Shown here one piece after another: positions 1 through 5,753 of a DNA stretch of 13,416 nucleotides. Numbering within the stretch: position 1 is the stretch's first letter; each line of letters starts with the position of its first letter. The stretch covers positions 1-13,416 of the forward strand of contig JAJYSL010000106.1 in NCBI GenBank assembly GCA_021793595.1, given 5' to 3'. Below the pieces are notes generated by a model. That model made no database searches and was not told where the DNA came from. It saw nothing but the letters and a program-made list of their open reading frames with translations. The position numbers and the translations under genes were made by a program. The stretch comes from Acidobacteriota bacterium (GTDB lineage Bacteria; Acidobacteriota; Terriglobia; Terriglobales; Acidobacteriaceae).

Positions 1-103
1 CGAGCCTGTCACTTTCGAGAAGCCTATCCCGTTCAAGGGTGCTCTCGGATTCTTTGAGGTGCCAGACAGTGTTATTGGAGACTTCGGTAAGTTGATCGGG
101 TGA
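1..103 (+). CDS. C-terminal fragment of a probable ASCH-domain protein (partial)
   Basis: An open frame enters from the left edge (first full codon at base 2) and stops with TGA at 101-103, leaving 33 residues. They include PVTFEKPIPFKGALGFFEVP. The phrase 'P(V/I)PF+GALGF(F/W)xVP' resembles the last strands of ASCH-domain proteins, a small RNA- or nucleotide-binding beta-barrel family common in phages and accessory regions. The next gene starts 4 bases after the stop, so the two are probably co-transcribed. The family call rests on one short motif recalled from memory. The presence of a coding end is more certain than its identity. Confidence 0.5.
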   Translation, partial: EPVTFEKPIPFKGALGFFEVPDSVIGDFGKLIG

Positions 104-107
104 CGGC

Positions 108-602
108 ATGAAATCTCTCAGCTTGTTTGTCCAACGCGCCGCGGAATTCAGCGAATGTCGGCTGTATCGCTATTCGCTTCGCATCGTGTGGGATCCTTCC
201 CTTCCCCTTGCCTCTTTCATCGGCTTGAATCCCAGCACAGCGGACGAATGGCAGGACGATCCCACCGTCCGCCGCTGCCGCACCTTCGCGGAATCCTGGA
301 ATTGCGGAGGCCTCCTGATGCTCAATGTCTTTGCATTCCGCGCGACCCTTCCGGCCGACATGAAGAAAGTTGAAGACCCGATCGGGCCTCGCAACACGGC
401 CGCTTATCTGATCGAACAATTGGCGACATGCGGCGGCCCTCATATCGCCGCGTGGGGCAAACACTCCAGCCATCGCAACCATGGCGAGTACATCAAATGT
501 CATGTCCCGCATTTAGACTGCCTGGCCCTGAACCTGGACGGAAGCCCGAAACATCCGCTCTATTTGAAGGGCAGTCTTTTGCCCCAGCCGTTCAATTACT
601 AA
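108..602 (+). CDS. DUF1643 domain-containing protein
   Basis: This is a 164-residue protein of the DUF1643 family. These small soluble proteins have no established biochemical function and are widespread in phages, plasmids and accessory regions. The family signature is clear: G-L-N-P-S-T-A-D at residues 39-46, D-D-P-T-V-R-R-C at 50-57, the N-V-F-A-F-R-A-T strand at 73-80, and P-I-G-P-R-N at 91-96. The length is normal for the family, and I see no signal peptide or membrane segment. The ATG at 108 lies 4 bases after the stop of the upstream ASCH-like gene, with only a weak purine stretch (CGGGTGACGG) before it, so translation is probably coupled. The family assignment is confident; the role is unknown. 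Confidence 0.88.
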   Translation: MKSLSLFVQRAAEFSECRLYRYSLRIVWDPSLPLASFIGLNPSTADEWQDDPTVRRCRTFAESWNCGGLLMLNVFAFRATLPADMKKVEDPIGPRNTAAYLIEQLATCGGPHIAAWGKHSSHRNHGEYIKCHVPHLDCLALNLDGSPKHPLYLKGSLLPQPFNY

Positions 603-633
603 ACCCCAACTCGCCCGCCAAGAACGTAGCTTC

Positions 634-888
634 GTGTCTTGTGGGGTCAGGGTGCAAAACGAAATCCGGCCACGTGCCGATAGAAAGGTCCAACACAATG
701 AGACGCAAACCACAGAAGCCGAAGCCCGGCGTTCCCTGGACATGGATCTGGATCGCTTACGCAGCGACCACGCGCTACTGATTCAAGCAATCGAAAGCGC
801 ACCGGAAGAAGCACGCACGCCGAGCAGCTTCCCGCAAGAGCACGAATCAAGTCAACCCGCCAGCCCGACAGCACGACAGCCCGCTTGA
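634..888 (+). CDS. doubtful small hypothetical protein (84 aa)
   Basis: This open frame begins at GTG 634 and ends at TGA 886-888. Its second half (about residues 30-84) is hydrophilic and rich in E, R, S and P, with natural-looking codon third positions. The first 25 residues look less protein-like. No good ribosome-binding site precedes GTG 634. It overlaps another plausible reading frame (698-781), and at most one of the two is likely real. I recognise no family. Confidence 0.2.
   Translation: MSCGVRVQNEIRPRADRKVQHNETQTTEAEARRSLDMDLDRLRSDHALLIQAIESAPEEARTPSSFPQEHESSQPASPTARQPA
698..781 (+). CDS. doubtful 27-residue peptide, hydrophobic C-terminal half
   Basis: ATG 698 follows a modest Shine-Dalgarno-like AGAAAGG at 682-688. 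The peptide starts basic (MRRKPQKPKP) and continues with an aromatic hydrophobic run, GVPWTWIWIAYAATTRY, before TGA 779-781. The frame stays open beyond the stop for about 50 more codons, giving a very basic K/R-rich stretch. It may therefore be the front of a longer gene cut by a nonsense change (TAC TGA TTC), or simply a chance frame. It overlaps the 634-888 frame. Confidence 0.22.
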   Translation: MRRKPQKPKPGVPWTWIWIAYAATTRY

Positions 889-901
889 TCTCACGACAGA
901 T

Positions 902-923
902 CCGGCACAGCCGGGCTTTTTCT
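902..923 (+). terminator. candidate rho-independent terminator before the tRNA
   Basis: A perfect 5-bp stem CCGGC (902-906) / GCCGG (910-914) with an ACA loop is followed by GCTTTTTCTT (915-924). It sits directly ahead of the tRNA and would end transcription of the 1-888 genes. The stem is short but GC-rich and the T-tract is good. Confidence 0.5.
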
Positions 924-924
924 T

Positions 925-1000
925 GAGGGCGTAAGCTCAGTGGCCAAACTGCCGGTCTCCAAAACCAGACTCCTCGGTTCGAATTCGAGCGCCCTCGCCA
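925..1000 (+). tRNA. tRNA-Trp (anticodon CCA), divergent
   Basis: This is a 76-base tRNA with an encoded CCA end. The acceptor stem GAGGGCG (925-931) pairs perfectly with CGCCCTC (990-996), followed by discriminator G and CCA. The anticodon arm is CCGGT (952-956) / ACCAG (964-968) with one C-A mismatch, and the loop CTCCAAA places CCA at 959-961, which is tryptophan. The T-arm CTCGG / TCGAG with loop TTCGAAT is good. The D-arm (934-951) is poor: I find only two or three possible pairs, though it keeps the CAGTGG-type loop sequence. This looks like an element-borne, diverged tRNA rather than the main housekeeping copy. The PRTRC block begins 64 bases downstream. Confidence 0.8.
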
Positions 1001-1063
1001 ATTCCAACCCGTAATTCAACCTACAAATACCCTGGCCCGCCCGTGCCAGCACAAGGAGCTGCC

Positions 1064-1438
1064 ATGGCTCGATTGGATGAACAGGAAAATTTCTACGTCG
1101 ACATTCCCGATGTCCCGGCAACGGACACGGCGGAAGGTTCGTACAAACATGTCGCCACTTTTCACTCCTACGCCGAAGCTGTCGCGTTCGCGACGTTCGC
1201 CTTTGGCGCGGATGAAGAAGGGAGGGTCGCCCTTATCAGCGGCGCATCAGTCCCGGACAAAAGCTATCGCGTGACCTGGGAAATCGACATCGATGCCGCC
1301 AACCCACGCGAGGCCGCGGAAAAGGCGCTGCACATCCAGCGCGATGTGGATTCCACCGCCACCGTCTTTACCGTCGCTGAAAAACGCCACTTGCAGCAAA
1401 TCGATGTTCGTCCAGAATCTCCGGCCGCGATCGGCTAA
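1064..1438 (+). CDS. conserved small protein leading the PRTRC operon
   Basis: This is a 124-residue acidic soluble protein with no catalytic motif that I recognise. The central-to-C-terminal stretch, residues 68-103 (YRVTWEIDIDA...NPREAAEKAL..QRD..STATVFTV), looks like a compact beta-alpha-beta unit. I have the impression of similar short proteins in plasmid and element regions, often starting 'Y+V.WEIDIDA', but cannot name a family. ATG 1064 is chosen because AAGGAG (1053-1058) lies 5 bases upstream. An in-frame GTG at 1043 would add 7 residues but lacks a ribosome-binding site. The gene lies between the tRNA and PRTRC E (76-base gap) in the same direction, so it is probably the first gene of the operon. 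Its function is unknown. Confidence 0.8.
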   Translation: MARLDEQENFYVDIPDVPATDTAEGSYKHVATFHSYAEAVAFATFAFGADEEGRVALISGASVPDKSYRVTWEIDIDAANPREAAEKALHIQRDVDSTATVFTVAEKRHLQQIDVRPESPAAIG

Positions 1439-1514
1439 CAGCGAATCTGGACGTCGCCCCTTCCCCCCTGCCGTATATCTCCACAACCCAACACCCAAAC
1501 GAGGAACATACCGT

Positions 1515-2165
1515 ATGTTCAAAGAACTTGAACCTATTCTCGAAAAACGAGCACTGACGGTGACCATTGCCAGACTGCCAAAGAGCAATCTGATCTGTGT
1601 CACCGTTGTGCCCACGCAAATCGATGGCGACAAGGACATCGACAAAGCCATCCTGGAACCGCTCAAGCTGGATCCTGCGACCGCGGAAGACCTGGATGCA
1701 GGCCTCGCCGAAGCATTGTCATCCCATGCGACCACATTCCTGTCGCTGCAGGAATCTGTCGACCAAGCCAAGGCCAACATGGAAGCCGCGCTTCAAGCTG
1801 CCAAGGACGAAGCCAAGAAGAAGGCGGATGAGGCCAAGAAGAAGGTCGCCCCGAGTGGGAAAGCTGCCACACCTGCGAAAGCGCCGGAGCCACCGAAGCC
1901 GGAGCCGACAAAGGCGCCCAGCTTGTTTGACGCTCCGTCAGAAGGCGATGCGCCTGCTGCGGAAGCTGCAATCGCACAACCGGAACGCGCCCCCGCGCCT
2001 GCACCGGCAGAGGCTGCTTCCGAATCAACCCCGGCCGCTACTGTAGCTGCGAACACAGTGCCTGCCGACTCTCTCTTTCCGTCCTGCCAGAGCACCGAGG
2101 ACGAGATCCTTGCGGAGGTGAATGCTGAACATGCCGAAACTCAAAGCGACACCATTGCAGCGTAA
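1515..2165 (+). CDS. PRTRC system protein E
   Basis: This is a 216-residue protein matching PRTRC (ParB-Related, ThiF-Related Cassette) protein E. The conserved N-terminal part (residues 1-75) begins MFKELEPIL..RALTVTIARL and carries a V-V-P-x-x and an alternating helix/strand pattern. It is followed by a helical K/A/E repeat region (about 90-115, two near-copies of AKKKADE in a 21-base DNA repeat at about 1812-1845). A long disordered linker rich in A, P and E fills residues 115-200. The biochemical role of E is not established. GAGGA (1501-1505) lies 9 bases before ATG 1515. The stop overlaps the start of PRTRC C by 44 bases, which suggests coupled translation. Confidence 0.8.
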   Translation: MFKELEPILEKRALTVTIARLPKSNLICVTVVPTQIDGDKDIDKAILEPLKLDPATAEDLDAGLAEALSSHATTFLSLQESVDQAKANMEAALQAAKDEAKKKADEAKKKVAPSGKAATPAKAPEPPKPEPTKAPSLFDAPSEGDAPAAEAAIAQPERAPAPAPAEAASESTPAATVAANTVPADSLFPSCQSTEDEILAEVNAEHAETQSDTIAA

Positions 2166-2343
2166 ATTCAAGGTCGGGTTGCAACTGCTTCCCGACCCCA
2201 TGCCAGGCGCGGACCTGGAAACGGTCATCCGTATCCTGTCCGCATCGAACCCGGAGATCACGACGGCCACGATGAAAGGCCCTGTGATTGAGAATGACGC
2301 CCAGGTCTGGTCATTCTCCGATTCGATCGGCACTAAGGGTTGA
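2122..2343 (+). CDS. PRTRC system protein C (prokaryotic ubiquitin-like protein)
   Basis: This is a 73-residue protein matching PRTRC protein C, assigned in comparative-genomics work to the prokaryotic ubiquitin-like (Prok_Ub) superfamily. Key features are R-K-F-K-V-G (13-18), L-P-D-P-M-P-G (23-29), a helix E-T-V-I-R-I-L-S (33-40), N-P-E-I-T-T-A-T (43-50), K-G-P (52-54) and the C-terminal S-I-G-T-K-G. The chain ends in glycine, as expected for a modifier that can be activated by an E1 without trimming. ATG 2122 follows GGAGG (2114-2118) by only 3 bases. ATG 2131 (MPKLKAT) is an alternative with a 12-base gap. It overlaps the end of E and precedes F by 5 bases. The family call is good; conjugation activity is inferred. 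Confidence 0.85.
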   Translation: MLNMPKLKATPLQRKFKVGLQLLPDPMPGADLETVIRILSASNPEITTATMKGPVIENDAQVWSFSDSIGTKG

Positions 2344-2348
2344 TTCCC

Positions 2349-3562
2349 ATGGCTGCCCGCCGTTCACAACACGGAAACTCGCTGGCTGCGGAGATACGCA
2401 ATCTCCCCGGCCAGCCAGCCTTCCCTGCCAATGTCTTATTTCGAGAGTCCCTTCAATGCAAACAAAGAGTGCAGTCCGCACAGATTCTGGTCGCAGCCAT
2501 TCAGGACTCCTCCAGCAAATATCCGGACGACGGACGCAGCGGAGGTCTGCCTGTGCTGCCCGACATGCAACCACCTCTCGTCTGATCCTCGCTCCAGGCC
2601 CGTCGCTCTCGGTCCCTTCTCTCGATGGGACCCAGTACGACTACCGCCTCGTCTCCAATCTGGACGGCATGGCGGAACTGGCCGCGCAGTGCGTGGATTC
2701 CGGGCTCGGATCTCCGGAACTCTGGGCCAAATCCGGGAAGAATCCTTCCGGATTTCTTGAGCTGGCGTTGCTGGCCCATGCCGAGGCACAGCAGATCGAC
2801 TTCATCGAATCCGCGATCAATGTCTGGCTGCATCTCTGGAAGGTCTACGAGGACAATGCAGACGAGTTTATGCTCACCCTGGGAATCTCCAACTGCGCCG
2901 CGCTGGTTGTCGGAGATCAGGCCGCAAAACTCGAAGAGATTCATCCCGGCCTTGCCGCCGCATGGTACAGAGTGCTGTGTCGGGCCTTGTCCCGCGGAGG
3001 CCTGCTTTTCGACTACTTCGATTCGGTCCGCCATTATGAATACCTGCTGGAACAGTCGGAAGAAGAACTGCAAGAAGCGGAAGCGAACAACGAGCTTGCG
3101 ACTTTCAATCCCGATCGATGCGTCCCAGCCTGCCTGAAAACCGCAGTGCAGTCTCCTGGACGTGGGAAGATAACGTCCGATGTCCGTCTGCTTGAAAAAC
3201 ATCAGGACGGCCCGGCGTCTCGCGTGATCGGCCCCGTTCTCGAGATGTGGCGGATTTCTCGAAGACCGGAATTTGCTCATCTGAAAGTAGACCCGGAAAG
3301 CAACGACGATGTGACTCAGCTTCCCTACTGCGTTTTGGCGTTTCAGTCCGGCGACAGTGTCTTTGCCGCTTTCGATGAATTCAGCCAATATGCGTACCAG
3401 TCAGAGGTCGATGAGACACTGTTCGAAAGACCCCTGAGCGTGAAACGTCCGAAAGACTTTCCGCGCGCCATTCAGGCACTCGATTCCTACCTCGCCTTTC
3501 TGCGGTATCTATCGACCCTGCACGGCGTTTTAGAGAACTCTCTCAGCGAGCCAACTCCATGA
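2349..3562 (+). pseudogene. PRTRC system protein F, interrupted by an apparent frameshift
   Basis: The body of this gene (about 2582-3562, read in the frame ending at TGA 3560-3562) matches PRTRC protein F, a mostly alpha-helical cassette protein of unknown activity. The N-terminal part is in another frame: ATG 2349 opens MAARRSQHGNSLAAEI, continues through F-P-A-N-V-L-F-R-E-S and L-P-V-L-P-D-M-Q-P-P, and hits TGA 2583-2585. At that point the -1 frame takes over as LILAPGPSLSV...LDGTQYDYRLV. The same frame upstream of about 2580 reads as arginine/serine-rich text that is not protein-like. One added base near 2570-2585 would give a single 404-residue protein of normal F size. AAGGG (2335-2339) precedes ATG 2349. 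The alternatives are a sequencing error, real inactivation or recoding. The gene overlaps PRTRC B by ATGA at 3559. Confidence 0.72.
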
Positions 3563-4278
3563 ATCTTTCCGTGACATCCAATGAACTGCATTACTCCCTT
3601 GAAACCGCTGTCCTGATTTACCGGGCCAGGAACAACGAGGCCCCATTCATCACGGTCCATTCCGTGCAACCGCCCGAGACGTCCGGCTCCCAGCCGCGTC
3701 TCGGCGTGGCGCGGCCTATGGACCGCCGCTTCGTGCGCTCACTGGCACGATCGCTTGCGGGACGCAAAACGGCCGTCGAAATCATGCCGGGAAACGTCCT
3801 AGCTTCGACCGACGACGTCTTGCTTTGGTGGTTGCCCGCCTGCCGGCGTCCGCTGTACTTTGAGACCGCCCAACGCTCGGACAAAGAATCCGTAGAGTCG
3901 CTCCACGGCAGGCCCATTGCCCACCCGCCATTGGTGTTTCTGGTCGATCGATCTGGATTGACCGTGCGCGCCCTGGCAACCGACAAGCGCCCCACCGCCA
4001 ATACACCCTTGATGGTCGCTCCGTACTGGAATGTGTATGCGCATGGTGGAGTTTGCCTCGGTTCAATGAAGCATCCCAGAACGCTTTCCGTTTCCGCCAT
4101 CCGTGGCTGGGAAGATGGCTTTTTCGACAGCAGATTTAGCCACCCCAACACGCCTCTGTTGACGCGCTTCAAGGGCGGAATTGTTGCCTTGTGGAAGACC
4201 CTGGCGGACAACAATAACAGCTATCCGCTCGAAATGCTGGTCCCAGCAAAACAAACCCTCGTAGATCTTCTGCACTGA
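3559..4278 (+). CDS. PRTRC system protein B (E2-like conjugating-enzyme family)
   Basis: This is a 239-residue protein matching PRTRC protein B, described in the literature as the Prok-E2 family D relative of ubiquitin-conjugating (E2) enzymes. It starts with a strand-rich N-terminus (residues 10-36), then R-P-M-D-R-R-F-V-R-S-L (52-62), L-L-W-W-L-P (88-93), and the core P-Y-W-N-V-Y-A-H-G-G-V-C-L-G-S-M at 155-170. Cys166 in that phrase is the natural candidate for the thioester-forming residue. An F-D-S-R-F-x-H-P-N segment follows at 188-197. The start ATG 3559 overlaps the F stop as ATGA, so translation is coupled, and PRTRC ThiF starts 8 bases after the stop. E2 activity is inferred from the family, not shown. 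Confidence 0.85.
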   Translation: MNLSVTSNELHYSLETAVLIYRARNNEAPFITVHSVQPPETSGSQPRLGVARPMDRRFVRSLARSLAGRKTAVEIMPGNVLASTDDVLLWWLPACRRPLYFETAQRSDKESVESLHGRPIAHPPLVFLVDRSGLTVRALATDKRPTANTPLMVAPYWNVYAHGGVCLGSMKHPRTLSVSAIRGWEDGFFDSRFSHPNTPLLTRFKGGIVALWKTLADNNNSYPLEMLVPAKQTLVDLLH

Positions 4279-4286
4279 GGCCATCT

Positions 4287-5063
4287 ATGTCCGACACACA
4301 TACACTCGCATTCCGGCTCCGCCACAATTCCAATATCAAAATTGCGGTGGTAGGGGCCGGAGGAAATGGCAGCGCCGTCCTGCTTGCCCTGCCCTATCTT
4401 CACCAGGCGCTGCTGGCATGGTCCAACCATCAAATTGGGCTAGACGTTACTTTGATCGACGGAGACCCCGTCTCGGAAACCAATTGCGTTCGCCAACCGT
4501 TCACGCGCAATGAGATTGGGCTGAACAAAGCCACCGTGCTCGTCAGCCGCGTCAATCTCTTCTGGGGCCTCGACTGGGAGGCACACCCGGTGTTTCTCTC
4601 GAAAAAGAACATCACCTTGCTGGAACGCATGAACTTTGTCATCGGATGTGTCGATACGAAGGCGGGAAGGAACCTGATTCATCACGGCCTGGCGAAGGGT
4701 GAGGATGCCTTTGCCGATTATTGGCTCGACCTCGGCAATCGCGCCCATTCCGGTCAATTCGTTCTCGGGCAACCTCGCACAAAAGCCGGAGAGAAACATC
4801 TCCCCACAGTTGCGGAACTCTATCCGGAAAGTGTCGATACAACTACGCCGGAAGACGATCTCCCCAGCTGCAGTGCCGAGGAAGCGCTCCAGCGGCAGGA
4901 GCCCTTCATCAACCAGACCCTCGCTATGCACGCGCTGGCCATGCTGACCCAACTGCTTCGGTATAACGAGATCAGCTATCACGGCGGCTTCGTCAATGCC
5001 AAAAGTGGAATCGTCCAACCGATTCCCGTGCCGGTTACGGTTGCGAGTTCCAACGCTGCGTAG
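4287..5063 (+). CDS. PRTRC system ThiF family protein (E1-like)
   Basis: This is a 258-residue ThiF/E1-like adenylating protein of the PRTRC cassette. Enzymes of this fold adenylate the C-terminal glycine of a ubiquitin-like partner. Visible motifs are the nucleotide-binding loop V-V-G-A-G-G-N-G (21-28), I-D-G-D-P-V-x-x-x-N (57-66), the arginine pair region V-R-Q-P-F (68-72), the I-G-L-N-K lysine (K81), C-V-D-T-K-A-G-R (121-128) at the usual 'D...R' position, and a late cysteine in P-S-C-S-A-E-E-A (C195) that could act as acceptor. The L-x-Y-H-G-G-F-V-N segment (228-237) is typical of the PRTRC type. The start is 8 bases after PRTRC B. It is intact, and is the last gene of the cassette here. 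Confidence 0.9.
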   Translation: MSDTHTLAFRLRHNSNIKIAVVGAGGNGSAVLLALPYLHQALLAWSNHQIGLDVTLIDGDPVSETNCVRQPFTRNEIGLNKATVLVSRVNLFWGLDWEAHPVFLSKKNITLLERMNFVIGCVDTKAGRNLIHHGLAKGEDAFADYWLDLGNRAHSGQFVLGQPRTKAGEKHLPTVAELYPESVDTTTPEDDLPSCSAEEALQRQEPFINQTLAMHALAMLTQLLRYNEISYHGGFVNAKSGIVQPIPVPVTVASSNAA

Positions 5064-5078
5064 AAATCAAGAAATTCG

Positions 5079-5282
5079 ATGGTACATTTCACCCCGAAAC
5101 CCCGAACGGGAAAACGGACGCTTTTCTATGCTATCGAGACCCTGCGGAAACATGATGTTTCAACACAACGACGGCGGGCTGGGGAACTGCTGAATACAAA
5201 GGCCCCGCAGAAGACTGCGTGTGCCGCTCCAGTGCGATCATCACCGGAAAAGCCTTATGCCCTACTTCAGACGATCAGATGA
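5079..5282 (+). CDS. doubtful small hypothetical protein (67 aa)
   Basis: An ATG 16 bases after the ThiF stop opens a 67-codon basic frame (MVHFTPKPRTGKRTLFYAIE...), preceded only by a weak AGAAATCAAGAA stretch. It is the only sizeable frame in the 237-base gap between the PRTRC cassette and the toxin-antitoxin pair. The composition is plausible for the first 45 residues and poor after that. I recognise no family. The gap may instead be purely regulatory. Confidence 0.2.
   Translation: MVHFTPKPRTGKRTLFYAIETLRKHDVSTQRRRAGELLNTKAPQKTACAAPVRSSPEKPYALLQTIR
5147..5161. promoter_or_regulatory. 15-bp perfect palindrome, possible operator
   Basis: GAAACATGATGTTTC is a perfect inverted repeat with a single central base. 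It lies about 160 bases upstream of the antitoxin gene. Xre-type antitoxins usually autoregulate through palindromes, but this one is farther from the likely promoter than expected. It may be chance. Confidence 0.2.
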
Positions 5283-5296
5283 GCCTGCCTTGAGGA

Positions 5297-5302
5297 TATA
5301 AT
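5297..5302 (+). promoter_or_regulatory. candidate -10 box (TATAAT) of the toxin-antitoxin operon
   Basis: A perfect TATAAT lies 17 bases upstream of ATG 5319. No good -35 sequence is seen at 16-18 bases upstream (ATCAGA near 5274). If this is the real -10, transcription starts near 5309, so the upstream ATG 5301 could not be used and ATG 5319 is the true antitoxin start. Confidence 0.35.
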
Positions 5303-5318
5303 GATCTGGGGTGAAACG

Positions 5319-5753
5319 ATGAATCAGCCTGAGTGCATCGTGGAAGTGATGGGGATAAAAGGTGTCCTGCGGCGCCCGATTCGGTCGATGGATGATCTCG
5401 AAACGACTGTTTCCAGGGGCCTCCCCAAACAAGCATTGAAAAACACGGTGGCCCGGATTTTTCTGAATTCCAGCGATGTGCGCCGGGTCATGAATGAGGT
5501 TGTCCCTTCCGCCACGTACAAGCGCCGCACCAAACTGCTTTCTCCGTCCGAAAGCGAACGGACCGAACGTATGGCCCGTATCATCGCTGCCACGGAATTT
5601 GCTCTGTCAAGCAAAGAGGACGCTCGGGAGTGGCTGACCAAACCACATCCTGAATTGAGAATGCGGCTTCCCATCGATGTCGCCGTGACTGAGCTGGGCG
5701 CGCGCAGGGTTGAAGACCTGCTCAGTCGCATCCTGTTCGGCATCCCTGCCTGA
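5319..5753 (+). CDS. Xre/MbcA/ParS-type antitoxin of a RES toxin pair
   Basis: This is a 144-residue antitoxin of the type paired with RES-domain toxins. Residues about 25-75 (MDDLETTVSRGLPKQALKNT...) form a helix-turn-helix-like Xre region. Residues about 78-140 (L-S-P-S-E-S-E-R-T-E-R-M-A-R-I, then A-x-x-W-L-T-K-P-H-P-E-L, L-P-I-D-V-A, L-G-A-R-R-V-E-D-L-L) are the classic MbcA/ParS toxin-binding domain (formerly DUF2384). ATG 5319 is preceded by GGGGTGA (5308-5314). ATG 5301 (6 residues longer) is an alternative with its own GAGG. The stop overlaps the toxin start in TGATG at 5751-5755. It is expected to neutralise the toxin and repress its own operon, by family analogy. Confidence 0.88.
   Translation: MNQPECIVEVMGIKGVLRRPIRSMDDLETTVSRGLPKQALKNTVARIFLNSSDVRRVMNEVVPSATYKRRTKLLSPSESERTERMARIIAATEFALSSKEDAREWLTKPHPELRMRLPIDVAVTELGARRVEDLLSRILFGIPA

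Noticed and set aside
1247..1780. 177-codon minus-strand frame and the overlapping plus frame from 1293
   Set aside because: Both are antisense to or out of frame with the 1064-1438 gene and PRTRC E, which have good starts and natural composition.
2288..2580. Using the whole 424-codon frame as PRTRC F
   Set aside because: Its first about 95 residues overlap the end of PRTRC C and are R/S/T-rich and not protein-like, while the 2349 frame in the same stretch is coding-like.
2501..3388. 295-codon minus-strand open frame
   Set aside because: It is antisense to PRTRC F, which has family-like sequence and fits the operon. The minus reading has no support.
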